A stretch of 33,408 bases of DNA from positions 1 through 33,408 of the forward strand of contig JAKANJ010000002.1 of NCBI GenBank assembly GCA_021823825.1, read 5' to 3'. Each line of letters begins with the position of its first letter. The stretch's first letter is position 1. Position numbers and translations under genes: made by a program. Positions 21,935 through 30,038 of this stretch are shown here, one piece after another. The notes beneath the pieces were generated by a model that did no database searches, was not told the origin of the DNA, and saw nothing but the letters and a program-made list of their open reading frames with translations. Source of the DNA: a bacterium (GTDB lineage: Bacteria; Patescibacteriota; Minisyncoccia; Phycocordibacterales; UBA1550).

Positions 21935-22669
21935 ATGGACGAAGAAAAAAATACAACTGAAGTAAACACAAAAAATAAATCAGTACCAATGCAGAACTTT
22001 GCCATCCCCCTTGCAATTGTTATTGCTGGCCTTGCAATCGCTGGTGCGGTGCTCTTTGGCGGAAAGAGTAATAACGCCCCCTCGGCGCCTACTGCTGCTT
22101 CAAATCAACCAGCGCAGATCGTTGTTGACCCCGTAACATCAGCAGACCATATTTTGGGTTCAAACCCTGCAGCAAAAGTAGTCATCGTGGAATACTCTGA
22201 CACCGAATGTCCCTTCTGTAAGTTATTTAGCCCAACACTCGCCCGTATCATGGATGAATATGGACCAACAGGAAAAGTTGCCCTCGTTTACCGACACTTC
22301 CCTATTCACTCAAAATCTACCAACGAGGCAGAGGCAACAGAGTGTGCAAATAAACTTGGCGGAAATACTATTTTTTGGCAATACCTCACAAAGATTTTTG
22401 ACATAACTCCAGCAAACGATGGACTTGACCCAGCGGAATTACCAAAGATTGCAACGTCCCTCGGTCTAGACGAAACGGCCTTTAACACTTGCCTTAGTAG
22501 CGGAGAGATGAAGCCAATTGTAGACAAAGATCAGCAAAGCGGACTAAAGGCAGGCCTTCAGGGAACACCCTATTCTATAATTCTTGTAGACGGGAAAGTG
22601 GCTGGTACGATTGACGGCGCTCAACCTTACGATGTTGTTAAGGCTCAAATTGACCAACTTCTAAAATAA
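21935..22669 (+). CDS. Membrane-anchored DsbA-like thioredoxin-fold protein
   Basis: 244 aa. A polar cytoplasmic start (residues 1-20) and a hydrophobic anchor (about 22-42, FAIPLAIVIAGLAIAGAVLF) lead to an Ala/Pro-rich linker. The DSBA-like domain has CPFC (Cys92, Cys95) in TECPFCKLF, FPIHSKSTNEAEATECANK, and the cis-proline loop GTPYS. Such proteins oxidise or isomerise disulfides in exported proteins. A third and fourth cysteine (near 127 and 176) could form a structural disulfide. It is followed by a strong terminator and is a single-gene unit, but without a Shine-Dalgarno leader. Confidence 0.88.
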   Translation: MDEEKNTTEVNTKNKSVPMQNFAIPLAIVIAGLAIAGAVLFGGKSNNAPSAPTAASNQPAQIVVDPVTSADHILGSNPAAKVVIVEYSDTECPFCKLFSPTLARIMDEYGPTGKVALVYRHFPIHSKSTNEAEATECANKLGGNTIFWQYLTKIFDITPANDGLDPAELPKIATSLGLDETAFNTCLSSGEMKPIVDKDQQSGLKAGLQGTPYSIILVDGKVAGTIDGAQPYDVVKAQIDQLLK

Positions 22670-22678
22670 GTTTCACTT

Positions 22679-22715
22679 AAAAAAGCACAACCTTCTTCGG
22701 AGGTTGTGCTTTTTT
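22679..22715 (+). terminator. Intrinsic terminator after the DsbA-like gene
   Basis: AAAAAAGCACAACCT, a short loop and AGGTTGTGCTTTTTT. An 11-bp stem continued by A/T pairing, with a T-run. Confidence 0.9.
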
Positions 22716-22722
22716 ATTAAAA

Positions 22723-22751
22723 TTGACAATTACCCTTCGTGGGTATTTAAT
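22723..22751 (+). promoter_or_regulatory. Upstream promoter of the 128-aa unknown gene
   Basis: Consensus TTGACA (22723-22728), a 17-nt spacer and TTTAAT (22746-22751). A transcript from here would have a leader of about 53 nt. Confidence 0.55.
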
Positions 22752-22787
22752 TCAAGGAACCAGGTAATTGGATCCGCTCGTGTTCTT

Positions 22788-22793
22788 TATAAT
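22788..22793 (+). promoter_or_regulatory. Second -10 box of the 128-aa unknown gene
   Basis: Perfect TATAAT 17 nt before the GTG at 22811, without a clear -35. A start here would leave only a short leader containing GGAGGAGG. Confidence 0.45.
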
Positions 22794-22810
22794 TGAGAAA
22801 GGAGGAGGCG

Positions 22811-23197
22811 GTGCTGCCACAGGACCTATTAGCAAGCGTTCCAGACGTTATAGTTGACACCCCAAACGGTGAAAAGTTCATCGTTGCCGAGGTACGCATT
22901 AACGATCACAAAAAATTGGTTATTAGGGCTTTGAGCAAGTGCAAGTACCACTTTGATATCGAGAATAAGTTGAGAGCCGAAGTTCGTCCCCTTGGCTTGA
23001 TGGCCTGGTGCGTGGGGGGCGGAAAGTACCGCATTGACAGCAACCAAAAAACCATACTTATCTGGAGCGAGAGTGGTGAGTTTGGGAGAGAACCTGATCG
23101 CAACAAAACCGTTGAAATGCTGCAACAAGCATTTCCTGAATTCGTTGTCATCGCACCAGACAACCTGACCGCACTTTCTATGGACTTAGAACTGTAG
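22811..23197 (+). CDS. Uncharacterised protein, 128 aa
   Basis: The GTG at 22811 is chosen because AAAGGAGG (22798-22805) lies 5 nt upstream. An in-frame TTG at 22793 overlaps the TATAAT box and is unlikely. The product is a mixed alpha/beta soluble protein: beta strands VIVDTPNGEKFIVAEVRI and KLVIRALSKCKYHFDI, then VGGGKYRIDSNQKTILIWSE, and a helix TVEMLQQAFPEF followed by VVIAPDN. No membrane segment or known motif. It is a single-gene unit with two promoter candidates and a GC-rich terminator, and is visibly more GC-rich than the AT-rich genes beside it. Confidence 0.65.
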   Translation: MLPQDLLASVPDVIVDTPNGEKFIVAEVRINDHKKLVIRALSKCKYHFDIENKLRAEVRPLGLMAWCVGGGKYRIDSNQKTILIWSESGEFGREPDRNKTVEMLQQAFPEFVVIAPDNLTALSMDLEL

Positions 23198-23199
23198 CA

Positions 23200-23226
23200 A
23201 AGCCGCCCTTGAAGGGCGGCTTTTTT
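23200..23226 (+). terminator. Intrinsic terminator after the 128-aa gene
   Basis: GCCGCCC (23202-23208), TTGAA loop and GGGCGGC (23214-23220), then TTTTTT. It directly abuts the palindrome that follows. Confidence 0.9.
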
Positions 23227-23271
23227 AAAAATATACTGATAATACTTAAGTATTATCAGTATATTTTTAAA
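23224..23271. repeat. 48-bp perfect palindrome after rpoD
   Basis: Every base from 23224 to 23247 pairs with 23271 to 23248, centred on CTTAAG, without any mismatch. The arms carry ATACTGATAATACTT and its complement, with A/T runs at both ends. On the minus strand it lies 10 nt after the rpoD stop codon and could act as an unusual loop-free AT-rich terminator, or as a binding site for a symmetric dimer. Confidence 0.9.
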
Positions 23272-23281
23272 CATCTAGATA

Positions 23282-24553
23282 TTAGTAATTTCTCAATTTA
23301 TCAACTTTGTCGTGAGCACGGATTTTTTCAATTGCCTTTGCTTCAATCTGGCGAATACGTTCACGGGTTACGTTGAACTCACGACCCACTTCCTCGAGCG
23401 TGTGGACAATACCGTCAGCAAGACCGTGCCTCATTTCAAGAATTTTGCGTTCTTTTTCAGAAAGATCAGTCAAAATTTCCTTGACCTGGTCAGATAAAAT
23501 ACGTTGTGCTGACTCCATGTCGGGTGAAAGAATTTTATCATCTGCAATAAATTCTCCAAGAGTTGACTTGTCATCATCGTCCCCGATTGGTTTTTCAAGA
23601 GAAACAGTATCCTGGTTTATATTTTTAATGTTGTAAATTTTCTCCACTTCAATACCCATCTCTGTTGCAACCTCTCCCGGCAGCGGCTCTCGCCCAAGAT
23701 CCTGAGAAAGACGCCTTACAACCTGCTTATACTTCGAAATAGTTTCCACCATGTGCACAGGGATGCGAATGGTACGAGACTGGTCGGCCAAGGCGCGCGT
23801 TACCGCCTGACGTATCCACCAGGTAGCATAGGTTGAAAACTTGTACCCCTTTTCCCAATCAAATTTCTCAACAGCCTTGAAGAGACCAAGGTTCCCTTCT
23901 TGAATAAGGTCCAAAAGTGTAAGATTTGCGCTGCGGCCAACATATTTCTTTGCAATTGAGACAACGAGGCGGAGGTTCGCCCGCGCGAGAAGATTTTTGC
24001 CTTCCTTGTCTCCTTGCTGAATTCGTTGCGCTAAGTCGCGCTCATCCGCAGCCGACAAGAGTGGAAACTGACCGATCTCTTTTAGATACATTTGGATGGA
24101 GTCATACGAAGAATCACCGCTCTTGTATACATATTTTTTGCCCATCGCCACTTCCTCTGGCTCTATTTCAAGAAGTCCACCACTTTCAAGAATATCTACC
24201 CCGGCATCGCTTAATTTTTCATAAAGGGTATCAAGGAAAAGAACATCCTGCTCAATCATTGGGAACTCTTTTAGGATTTCATTATAGGTGATGAAGCCAC
24301 GAGAGCGACCTTTTAGAATAAGACGCTCTGCCTTTTCCTCCCACCCCTCAGTTGATTTACCTTTATGGGCAGGCTTTTTAACAATTTTCTTTATGTTCTT
24401 TTTTACAGCTTGCTTTACCTTAGCCTTAGGTAGGGTACGTTTCTTGCGCGCAGGTGCAACTTTAGTTTTTGCCTTCTTTTTTACAACGCCGCGTTTTATT
24501 TTTGTCTTCTGTGTGGCCTTTTTTGTTTTTGTGGAAGTAGTTTTTTTGAGCAT
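23282..24553 (-). CDS. rpoD: Principal RNA polymerase sigma factor (sigma70)
   Basis: 423 aa. Residues 1 to about 68 are an extremely Lys-rich tail. Region 1.1 follows (EEKAERLILKGRSRGFITYN to GVDIL), then region 1.2 (DSIQMYLKEIGQFPLLSAADE). Region 2 has ANLRLVVSIAKKYV, LDLIQEGNLGLFKAVEKFD and FSTYATWWIRQAVTRALADQ. Region 3 begins IRIPVHMVETI, with the His and Glu used to read extended -10 elements. Region 4 carries the -35-reading helix-turn-helix TLEEVGREFNVTRERIRQIE. It directs RNA polymerase to housekeeping promoters. It starts 10 nt after the dnaG stop codon in the classic dnaG-rpoD arrangement. Confidence 0.95.
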   Translation of the reverse strand: MLKKTTSTKTKKATQKTKIKRGVVKKKAKTKVAPARKKRTLPKAKVKQAVKKNIKKIVKKPAHKGKSTEGWEEKAERLILKGRSRGFITYNEILKEFPMIEQDVLFLDTLYEKLSDAGVDILESGGLLEIEPEEVAMGKKYVYKSGDSSYDSIQMYLKEIGQFPLLSAADERDLAQRIQQGDKEGKNLLARANLRLVVSIAKKYVGRSANLTLLDLIQEGNLGLFKAVEKFDWEKGYKFSTYATWWIRQAVTRALADQSRTIRIPVHMVETISKYKQVVRRLSQDLGREPLPGEVATEMGIEVEKIYNIKNINQDTVSLEKPIGDDDDKSTLGEFIADDKILSPDMESAQRILSDQVKEILTDLSEKERKILEMRHGLADGIVHTLEEVGREFNVTRERIRQIEAKAIEKIRAHDKVDKLRNY

Positions 24554-24563
24554 ATAATAAAAT

Positions 24564-26282
24564 TTACTTATTGGGTTTGGTTAGAGCGTGTAGTTCTTTT
24601 GAAATTGCTTGGCATTCCGCAAGAAGTTTCTCTGCAAGTGCCAAATCCCCAGACTCTTCTGCACGTTTGAGCTCTGTCATCTTTTCCGAAAATTTATCGC
24701 GTAGAATCTCCTCTGCCAGTCCTTTAAAGAGCTCCTCAAGTTCTTTGTCTAGGTGAGGGCTTGCCTGGAAACGCACCTCCGCCTCAAAGATGAGGACATC
24801 TCGTACCTTTGAATCTGGTGGTGGCCCCTCTTCTAGTTTTTCCAACCGCGCGCGATATTCTGAAATATCCTTAAGCATTACCCCTCCCGCACTTTCTTGC
24901 CAAAGAAGGATACCGTCAATTAAATTTCGGATTCGAAGTCGTCGAGACATAGTGGGGGGCACTGTTCGCGTGAGTTGGTCCCCCGATGATGACACCAGGC
25001 TAGGACGTGATGATTTTTTGACTTCATCCCATACTGATTCCTCTTTTATGCCAATAACTTTTGACGTCTCTGCTACATAATACCCTTGATCCAAGGAACT
25101 TTTCAACAATGCAATGAGCGGGATGACAATCTCAGATATTCGAGTACGAAGAAGATTCTTGTCCTTATTACGCTCCGGCAGAAGCTCTAGATAAAAATCA
25201 ATAACATGTTTTGCGTTTGATACTGCGTTCACCCAGTCAGCAGAATTTTTCCGAACAACATCTGCGGGATCCATACCGCTAGGAAGCGCAGCGATTCGCA
25301 CGGTCATGTCTTGCGAAAGAGCAAGTTCTATTCCTCGATGTGCCGCTGCTATCCCCGCGCTATCTGCATCAAAAGCAAGAACAAGATTTTTGGTAAACCG
25401 TTTTAGAAGTTCAAGATGTTCAACCGTTAACGCGGTACCAGAAGTAGCGACCGCATTTGTTACACCAGCTTGGTGCGAGAGAATGAGATCCATTTGCCCT
25501 TCAACAAGGACACAAGCATCTTTTTGACGAATTGAGTCCTTCGCCTGCGAAAAACCAAAAAGAGCGCGTGACTTATGGAATACGTCAGTTTCTGGGCTAT
25601 TCACATATTTTGCCGAAGCCGACGCGCCAAGAGTCTTTCCTTCTCCTTCCTTTAGAATACGACCAGAAAATGCAATAACACGCCCAGAGCTATCAGTAAT
25701 GGGAAACATCAACCTTCCACGGAAACGATCATAGAACCCCTGAGGTGAGATCACGATTAATCCCGCTTGCTCCATAACTTTTTGCGTTATGCCCTTTTTA
25801 GCAAGAAAATCTCCGAGTGCGCGCCACTCATCGGGTGCAAACCCAACGCGAAAGCGTTTTATCGTTTCGTCGCTGAGACCGCGACCTGAGAGATACCTAA
25901 CAGCCTCGGGAAATTTTGGAAGAACTGCTTCATAAAATTTTGCCGCAAGTTCCAAAGCAGAGTAGATCGCAGCTCGCTCATCTTTTGCTCCAATTTTTTC
26001 ACGCGTAAGAGCGACACCTGCCCTATCCGCAAGGACCTTAAGTGCACCCTGGAAATCAAGGCCTTCAATCTCTTCAACGAATGAGATAACATCCCCGCCT
26101 CTATTACAACCAAAACAATGAAATGTTTGGCGTGCTGGAGAAATAAAGAATGATGGAGTTTTTTCACCGTGAAAAGGACAACGCGCTCTAAAGTTCCCCC
26201 CAGCCTTTTCAAGTTTGAGGTATCCTGCTGCTACGTCCACAATATTAAGCCGTGATTTAATCTCTTCGATTATTGATGGCAT
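24564..26282 (-). CDS. dnaG: DNA primase
   Basis: 572 aa. The N-terminal CHC2 zinc domain has CPFHGEKTPSF and FHCFGCNRGG. The catalytic core includes RFRVGFAPDEWRAL, the TOPRIM acidic motif VEGQMDLILSHQAG with Glu, and LAFDADSAGIAAAHRG, with DxD as second acidic cluster. The C-terminal helicase-interacting part is short and helical (EEILRDKFSEKMTELKRAEE). DnaG lays RNA primers at the replication fork. It lies between rpoC, which ends 102 nt upstream, and rpoD, 10 nt downstream, and has its own -10 box. It is most likely cotranscribed with rpoD. Confidence 0.95.
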   Translation of the reverse strand: MPSIIEEIKSRLNIVDVAAGYLKLEKAGGNFRARCPFHGEKTPSFFISPARQTFHCFGCNRGGDVISFVEEIEGLDFQGALKVLADRAGVALTREKIGAKDERAAIYSALELAAKFYEAVLPKFPEAVRYLSGRGLSDETIKRFRVGFAPDEWRALGDFLAKKGITQKVMEQAGLIVISPQGFYDRFRGRLMFPITDSSGRVIAFSGRILKEGEGKTLGASASAKYVNSPETDVFHKSRALFGFSQAKDSIRQKDACVLVEGQMDLILSHQAGVTNAVATSGTALTVEHLELLKRFTKNLVLAFDADSAGIAAAHRGIELALSQDMTVRIAALPSGMDPADVVRKNSADWVNAVSNAKHVIDFYLELLPERNKDKNLLRTRISEIVIPLIALLKSSLDQGYYVAETSKVIGIKEESVWDEVKKSSRPSLVSSSGDQLTRTVPPTMSRRLRIRNLIDGILLWQESAGGVMLKDISEYRARLEKLEEGPPPDSKVRDVLIFEAEVRFQASPHLDKELEELFKGLAEEILRDKFSEKMTELKRAEESGDLALAEKLLAECQAISKELHALTKPNK

Positions 26283-26295
26283 ATGATGTTACAAA

Positions 26296-26301
26296 ATTAT
26301 A
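26296..26301 (-). promoter_or_regulatory. -10 box upstream of dnaG-rpoD
   Basis: TATAAT on the minus strand, 13 nt before the dnaG ATG at 26282, in the 102-nt gap after rpoC. Leader of about 6 nt, no Shine-Dalgarno sequence. Confidence 0.55.
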
Positions 26302-26384
26302 CTGCACGACATACGTATGGCACAGTATTTTTGTGGAAACCCACTATGCTTACTAAGCTATAGAGCCTCAATTATCTGTTCTGC

Positions 26385-29300
26385 CTACTCCTCCTCTTCT
26401 ACCTCCCCAGGAAGTACTCGTCCTTGCTTTTTTGCATTGAATCCTGTGCCAGCGGGGATAATATTACCGATGATAACATTTTCCTTTAGGCCACGAAGAT
26501 TGTCTACCGTGCCACGAATTGCGGTGTTAATAAGAACACGTGTCGTGTTCTCAAAGGATGCTGCCGACAACCAACTCTTGGTGGTAAGTGCCACTTCAGA
26601 AATACCAAGAACAATAGTATCCCCTTTAGCTTTCTCACCTCCAGCTTTTTCAACTCGCTCGTTTTCTGCAGCAAGCTCTCCTTGCTCAACAACATCTCCT
26701 TGGTTGAAGTGCGTATCACCAGCGCTCTTGATCTTTCTGCGTGAGAACATTTGGCGGATAATGACCTCAATGTGCTTGCGAGAAATTGACGCTCCCTGAA
26801 GTTCATAAATTTTCAAAACCTCAGTAGTAATGTAATTCTCTGCCGCGTGCTTACCTGCGTAGAGGAACACCTCAGCAATGTCTGCCGAGCCATCTGAAAG
26901 GAAGAGGCCTTTTGTTACCGTATCCCCTACCTTCACAAACGGTGTTCTTTTTGCCGAAGTTATGTATTCTACCGCTTCTCCTTTTTTCTTGCCCGCACCT
27001 TCTGCAGGAAGAATTTTTATTTTGAGATCCTTTTCATCTCTCACTACCTCCAAGACAACACCATCCGTGTGAGCAATCAATGCAAGACTCTTTGGTAAAC
27101 GTCTTTCAAATATTTCTTCTACACGAGGAAGACCTGCAGTAATATCGCCTCCAGCAGATGCGATACCTCCTGCATGGAACGTACGCATGGTGAGCTGTGT
27201 TCCTGGCTCTCCGATTGCTTGCGCAGCGACGATACCAACTGGTTCACCGATCTTGACTAACTCATTGCGGGCAATATCAAGTCCATAACATTTACGACAA
27301 ATGCCATACGCAGTTTTACATGAAAGCGGTGAGCGAACAACTGCCTCTGTAATACCTGCGGCTTCAGCAGCTTTTGCATCTTGGTTTGACATAAGATGTC
27401 CTTTTTTGTAGAGAACCTCACCGTCTGCATTAACCAGATCGTGCACGAGAACACGACCGCGAAGATTGCGTGAAAGAGGAATATCAAACCCAACAAGGTT
27501 TTCTTTATGGATAACTCCCCCCTCCTTATCACCGCAGTCCTCTTCGGTGATGATTGCATCTTGTGCGACGTCAACAATACGACGAGTAAGGTAACCTGCC
27601 TTTGCTGTATTGAGAGCAGTATCGGCAAGACCCTTGCGCGAACCGTGCGTAGTAATAAAGTATTCTACTGGCGACAATCCTTCCTTTGATGAAGGAACGA
27701 TCGGGAAGTCAATTGCGCGACCTGCAGTGTTTGTAATAAGTCCGTACATACCACCCATGAGGACTACCTGAGAAAGTGAACCTCGGGCACCAGACTTGAG
27801 CATGTCCTCAACTGATCCATTTTTCTCAAGTGTTGCAGGCATATGCTTCTCAATTTCTGTACGTGCACCCTGCCATATTTCAATCGTACGACGATATCTT
27901 TCATCATCTGAAAGAAGACCTTCGTTAAATTCACCACGAATGATGTCCGCTTCTGTTTGAGCTTTTGCAATGATGCCCTTCTTTTCAACAGGGATTTTGA
28001 TGTCATCAATACCCCAAGTAATACCGGACTTCATAACATACTTAAAACCAAAGTCTTTGATTTTGTCGAGTATTGGAGGGATAGCATCAAAACCATAGGT
28101 ATTGATGAGTTCGTCAATGATGCTTTCAAGCTCCTTTTTCGTAATTTCCTTGTTTATGTAGGGGAAATCAGAAGGAAGCACACCATTGAAGAGCAAGCGC
28201 CCTACCGTTGTCTCAAAGACCTCGCCGCCAAAGGCTGCATACTTTGGTGTGTTTGTGGCCATAACTTTGATTTTTGCTCGGTAGCTCAATTCATCAAAGT
28301 CGTATGCCGTAATGGCGCTGTTGGGGGTTGCGAAGATCTTACCCTCACCCTTTTCGTGCTCAACAACTTTGGTCATTGAATAACACCCGAGAGGAATATC
28401 AAGTTTCGGGTTCACAATAGGATCACCGTTACCTGGTCCAAGGAGGTTCTTGTTTGATGCCATAAGAGCACCCGCCTCATGCTGTGCAGCATCAAACAAC
28501 GGCACGTGAACAGCCATTTGGTCACCGTCGAAGTCCGCATTGAATGCAGTACATACAAGTGGGTGCACTTGAATTGCATTTCCTTCAATAAGGGTTGGAT
28601 GGAAGGCTTGAATACCCAGACGGTGGAGGGTTGGAGCACGGTTTAGAAGAACATATTTACCTTTAATGACTTCTTCAAGAATTCCCCAAACCTCTGAAAC
28701 GCTATCATCGATTAGCTTGTTTGCCCCACGAATATTGTATGCAAGCTCACGCTCAAGAATTTTTGAGATGATGAATGGTCGGAATAGCTCAAGAGCCATA
28801 TGCTTTGGAAGACCACACTCATTAAGACGAAGTTTTGGACCAACGACGATTACTGAACGTCCAGAATAGTCCACGCGTTTACCAAGAAGGTTCTGTCTAA
28901 AAAGACCCTGCTTCCCTTTTAGCGTATCTGCAAGTGATTTCAAAGTACGCTTCTGCGCCTGATTCATTGCGACAGACTGAACACGACGAATTGAATTATC
29001 AATAAGTGAGTCAACCGCCTCTTGAAGAATACGCTTCTCGTTTCGAAGAATAACGTCTGGAGCACCAATTTCCATTAATTTCTTTAGACGATTGTTGCGG
29101 TTGATAACACGACGATAAAGATCGTTTAGGTCAGACGTAGCATGACGACCTCCTTCAAGGGCAACCATTGGGCGAAGCGCTGGTGGAATAATAGGGATTA
29201 CGGTAAGGAACATCCATTCAGGACGTACACCAGAGCTGAGCATTGATTTTACAATGCCAAGACGTTTATGAAGTTTTGAACGCTCAACAGCTCCCGCTTT

Positions 29301-30020
29301 TTCAAGCTCTTCCTCAAGCTTTTGGCTCAATTTCGTGAGGTCAAGCTTCTTGAAAATGTTGTAGATTGCTTCAGCACCAATGCCAACCTCAAATGCAGTA
29401 CCGTATCGTAGCCCAAACTTGTGATAAGTCATTTCATCGATAACACGACCAGCGACGATTGATTCAATCTCTCGCTTTGAGTTGAGGAGAAGCTCCTTCA
29501 ACTTTTCTTTACCCTTTTCATCGGTGAGCCCTTTTGACTTAGTTTTATATTCATTATCCAACTCCTTTACCAAGCGCTCACGCTCAGCCTCATTTACACT
29601 AGTGATGATATATCCAGCAAAATAGATAACTTTTTCAAGGTCTACAATTGGGAGGTTCAGAATCAATCCAATACGTGAAGGAATGCTTCTCAAGAACCAG
29701 ATGTGTGCAACGGGACTTGCAAGCTCAATATGCCCCATACGCTGACGGCGCACGATAGAACGAGTAACTTCTACTCCACATTTTTCACAAATAATATCTT
29801 TGTATCGAATGCGTTTATATTTTCCACAGTAACATTCGTAATCTTTTTCTGGTCCGAAAATACGTTCATCAAACAAGCCTCCGCGCTCGCTGCGTTGTGT
29901 TCGGTAGTTGATAGTTTCTGGCTTGGTAACCTCGCCATAGGACCACTCCTTTATACGTTCTGGTGATGCAAGTTTCAAAAGGATTGCATCAAAATTTTGT
30001 TGTTCGCGTAATGTTTTCAT
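26385..30020 (-). CDS. rpoC: RNA polymerase beta' subunit
   Basis: 1211 aa, at the short end for RpoC, with no large lineage-specific insertions apparent. Zinc site 1 is Cys63, Cys65, Cys78 and Cys81 (CYCG to CEKCG). The catalytic magnesium loop NADFDGD is at 494-500, preceded by RAPTLHRLGIQAF. Trigger-loop region motifs and the second zinc cluster (EEDCG; CKTAYGICRKCYG) are in order. GEPGTQLTMRTFHAGGIA is the bridge/trigger-loop block. It starts 18 nt after the rpoB stop codon, with no Shine-Dalgarno sequence in the gap. It assembles with beta, alpha, omega and the sigma factor encoded downstream. Confidence 0.97.
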   Translation of the reverse strand: MKTLREQQNFDAILLKLASPERIKEWSYGEVTKPETINYRTQRSERGGLFDERIFGPEKDYECYCGKYKRIRYKDIICEKCGVEVTRSIVRRQRMGHIELASPVAHIWFLRSIPSRIGLILNLPIVDLEKVIYFAGYIITSVNEAERERLVKELDNEYKTKSKGLTDEKGKEKLKELLLNSKREIESIVAGRVIDEMTYHKFGLRYGTAFEVGIGAEAIYNIFKKLDLTKLSQKLEEELEKAGAVERSKLHKRLGIVKSMLSSGVRPEWMFLTVIPIIPPALRPMVALEGGRHATSDLNDLYRRVINRNNRLKKLMEIGAPDVILRNEKRILQEAVDSLIDNSIRRVQSVAMNQAQKRTLKSLADTLKGKQGLFRQNLLGKRVDYSGRSVIVVGPKLRLNECGLPKHMALELFRPFIISKILERELAYNIRGANKLIDDSVSEVWGILEEVIKGKYVLLNRAPTLHRLGIQAFHPTLIEGNAIQVHPLVCTAFNADFDGDQMAVHVPLFDAAQHEAGALMASNKNLLGPGNGDPIVNPKLDIPLGCYSMTKVVEHEKGEGKIFATPNSAITAYDFDELSYRAKIKVMATNTPKYAAFGGEVFETTVGRLLFNGVLPSDFPYINKEITKKELESIIDELINTYGFDAIPPILDKIKDFGFKYVMKSGITWGIDDIKIPVEKKGIIAKAQTEADIIRGEFNEGLLSDDERYRRTIEIWQGARTEIEKHMPATLEKNGSVEDMLKSGARGSLSQVVLMGGMYGLITNTAGRAIDFPIVPSSKEGLSPVEYFITTHGSRKGLADTALNTAKAGYLTRRIVDVAQDAIITEEDCGDKEGGVIHKENLVGFDIPLSRNLRGRVLVHDLVNADGEVLYKKGHLMSNQDAKAAEAAGITEAVVRSPLSCKTAYGICRKCYGLDIARNELVKIGEPVGIVAAQAIGEPGTQLTMRTFHAGGIASAGGDITAGLPRVEEIFERRLPKSLALIAHTDGVVLEVVRDEKDLKIKILPAEGAGKKKGEAVEYITSAKRTPFVKVGDTVTKGLFLSDGSADIAEVFLYAGKHAAENYITTEVLKIYELQGASISRKHIEVIIRQMFSRRKIKSAGDTHFNQGDVVEQGELAAENERVEKAGGEKAKGDTIVLGISEVALTTKSWLSAASFENTTRVLINTAIRGTVDNLRGLKENVIIGNIIPAGTGFNAKKQGRVLPGEVEEEE

Positions 30021-30038
30021 AATAGTAGTGAGTTAGAC

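Noticed and set aside
22793..22810. TTG start for the 128-aa unknown protein
   Set aside because: It overlaps the TATAAT box and the Shine-Dalgarno sequence would then lie inside the gene; GTG at 22811 is correctly spaced.
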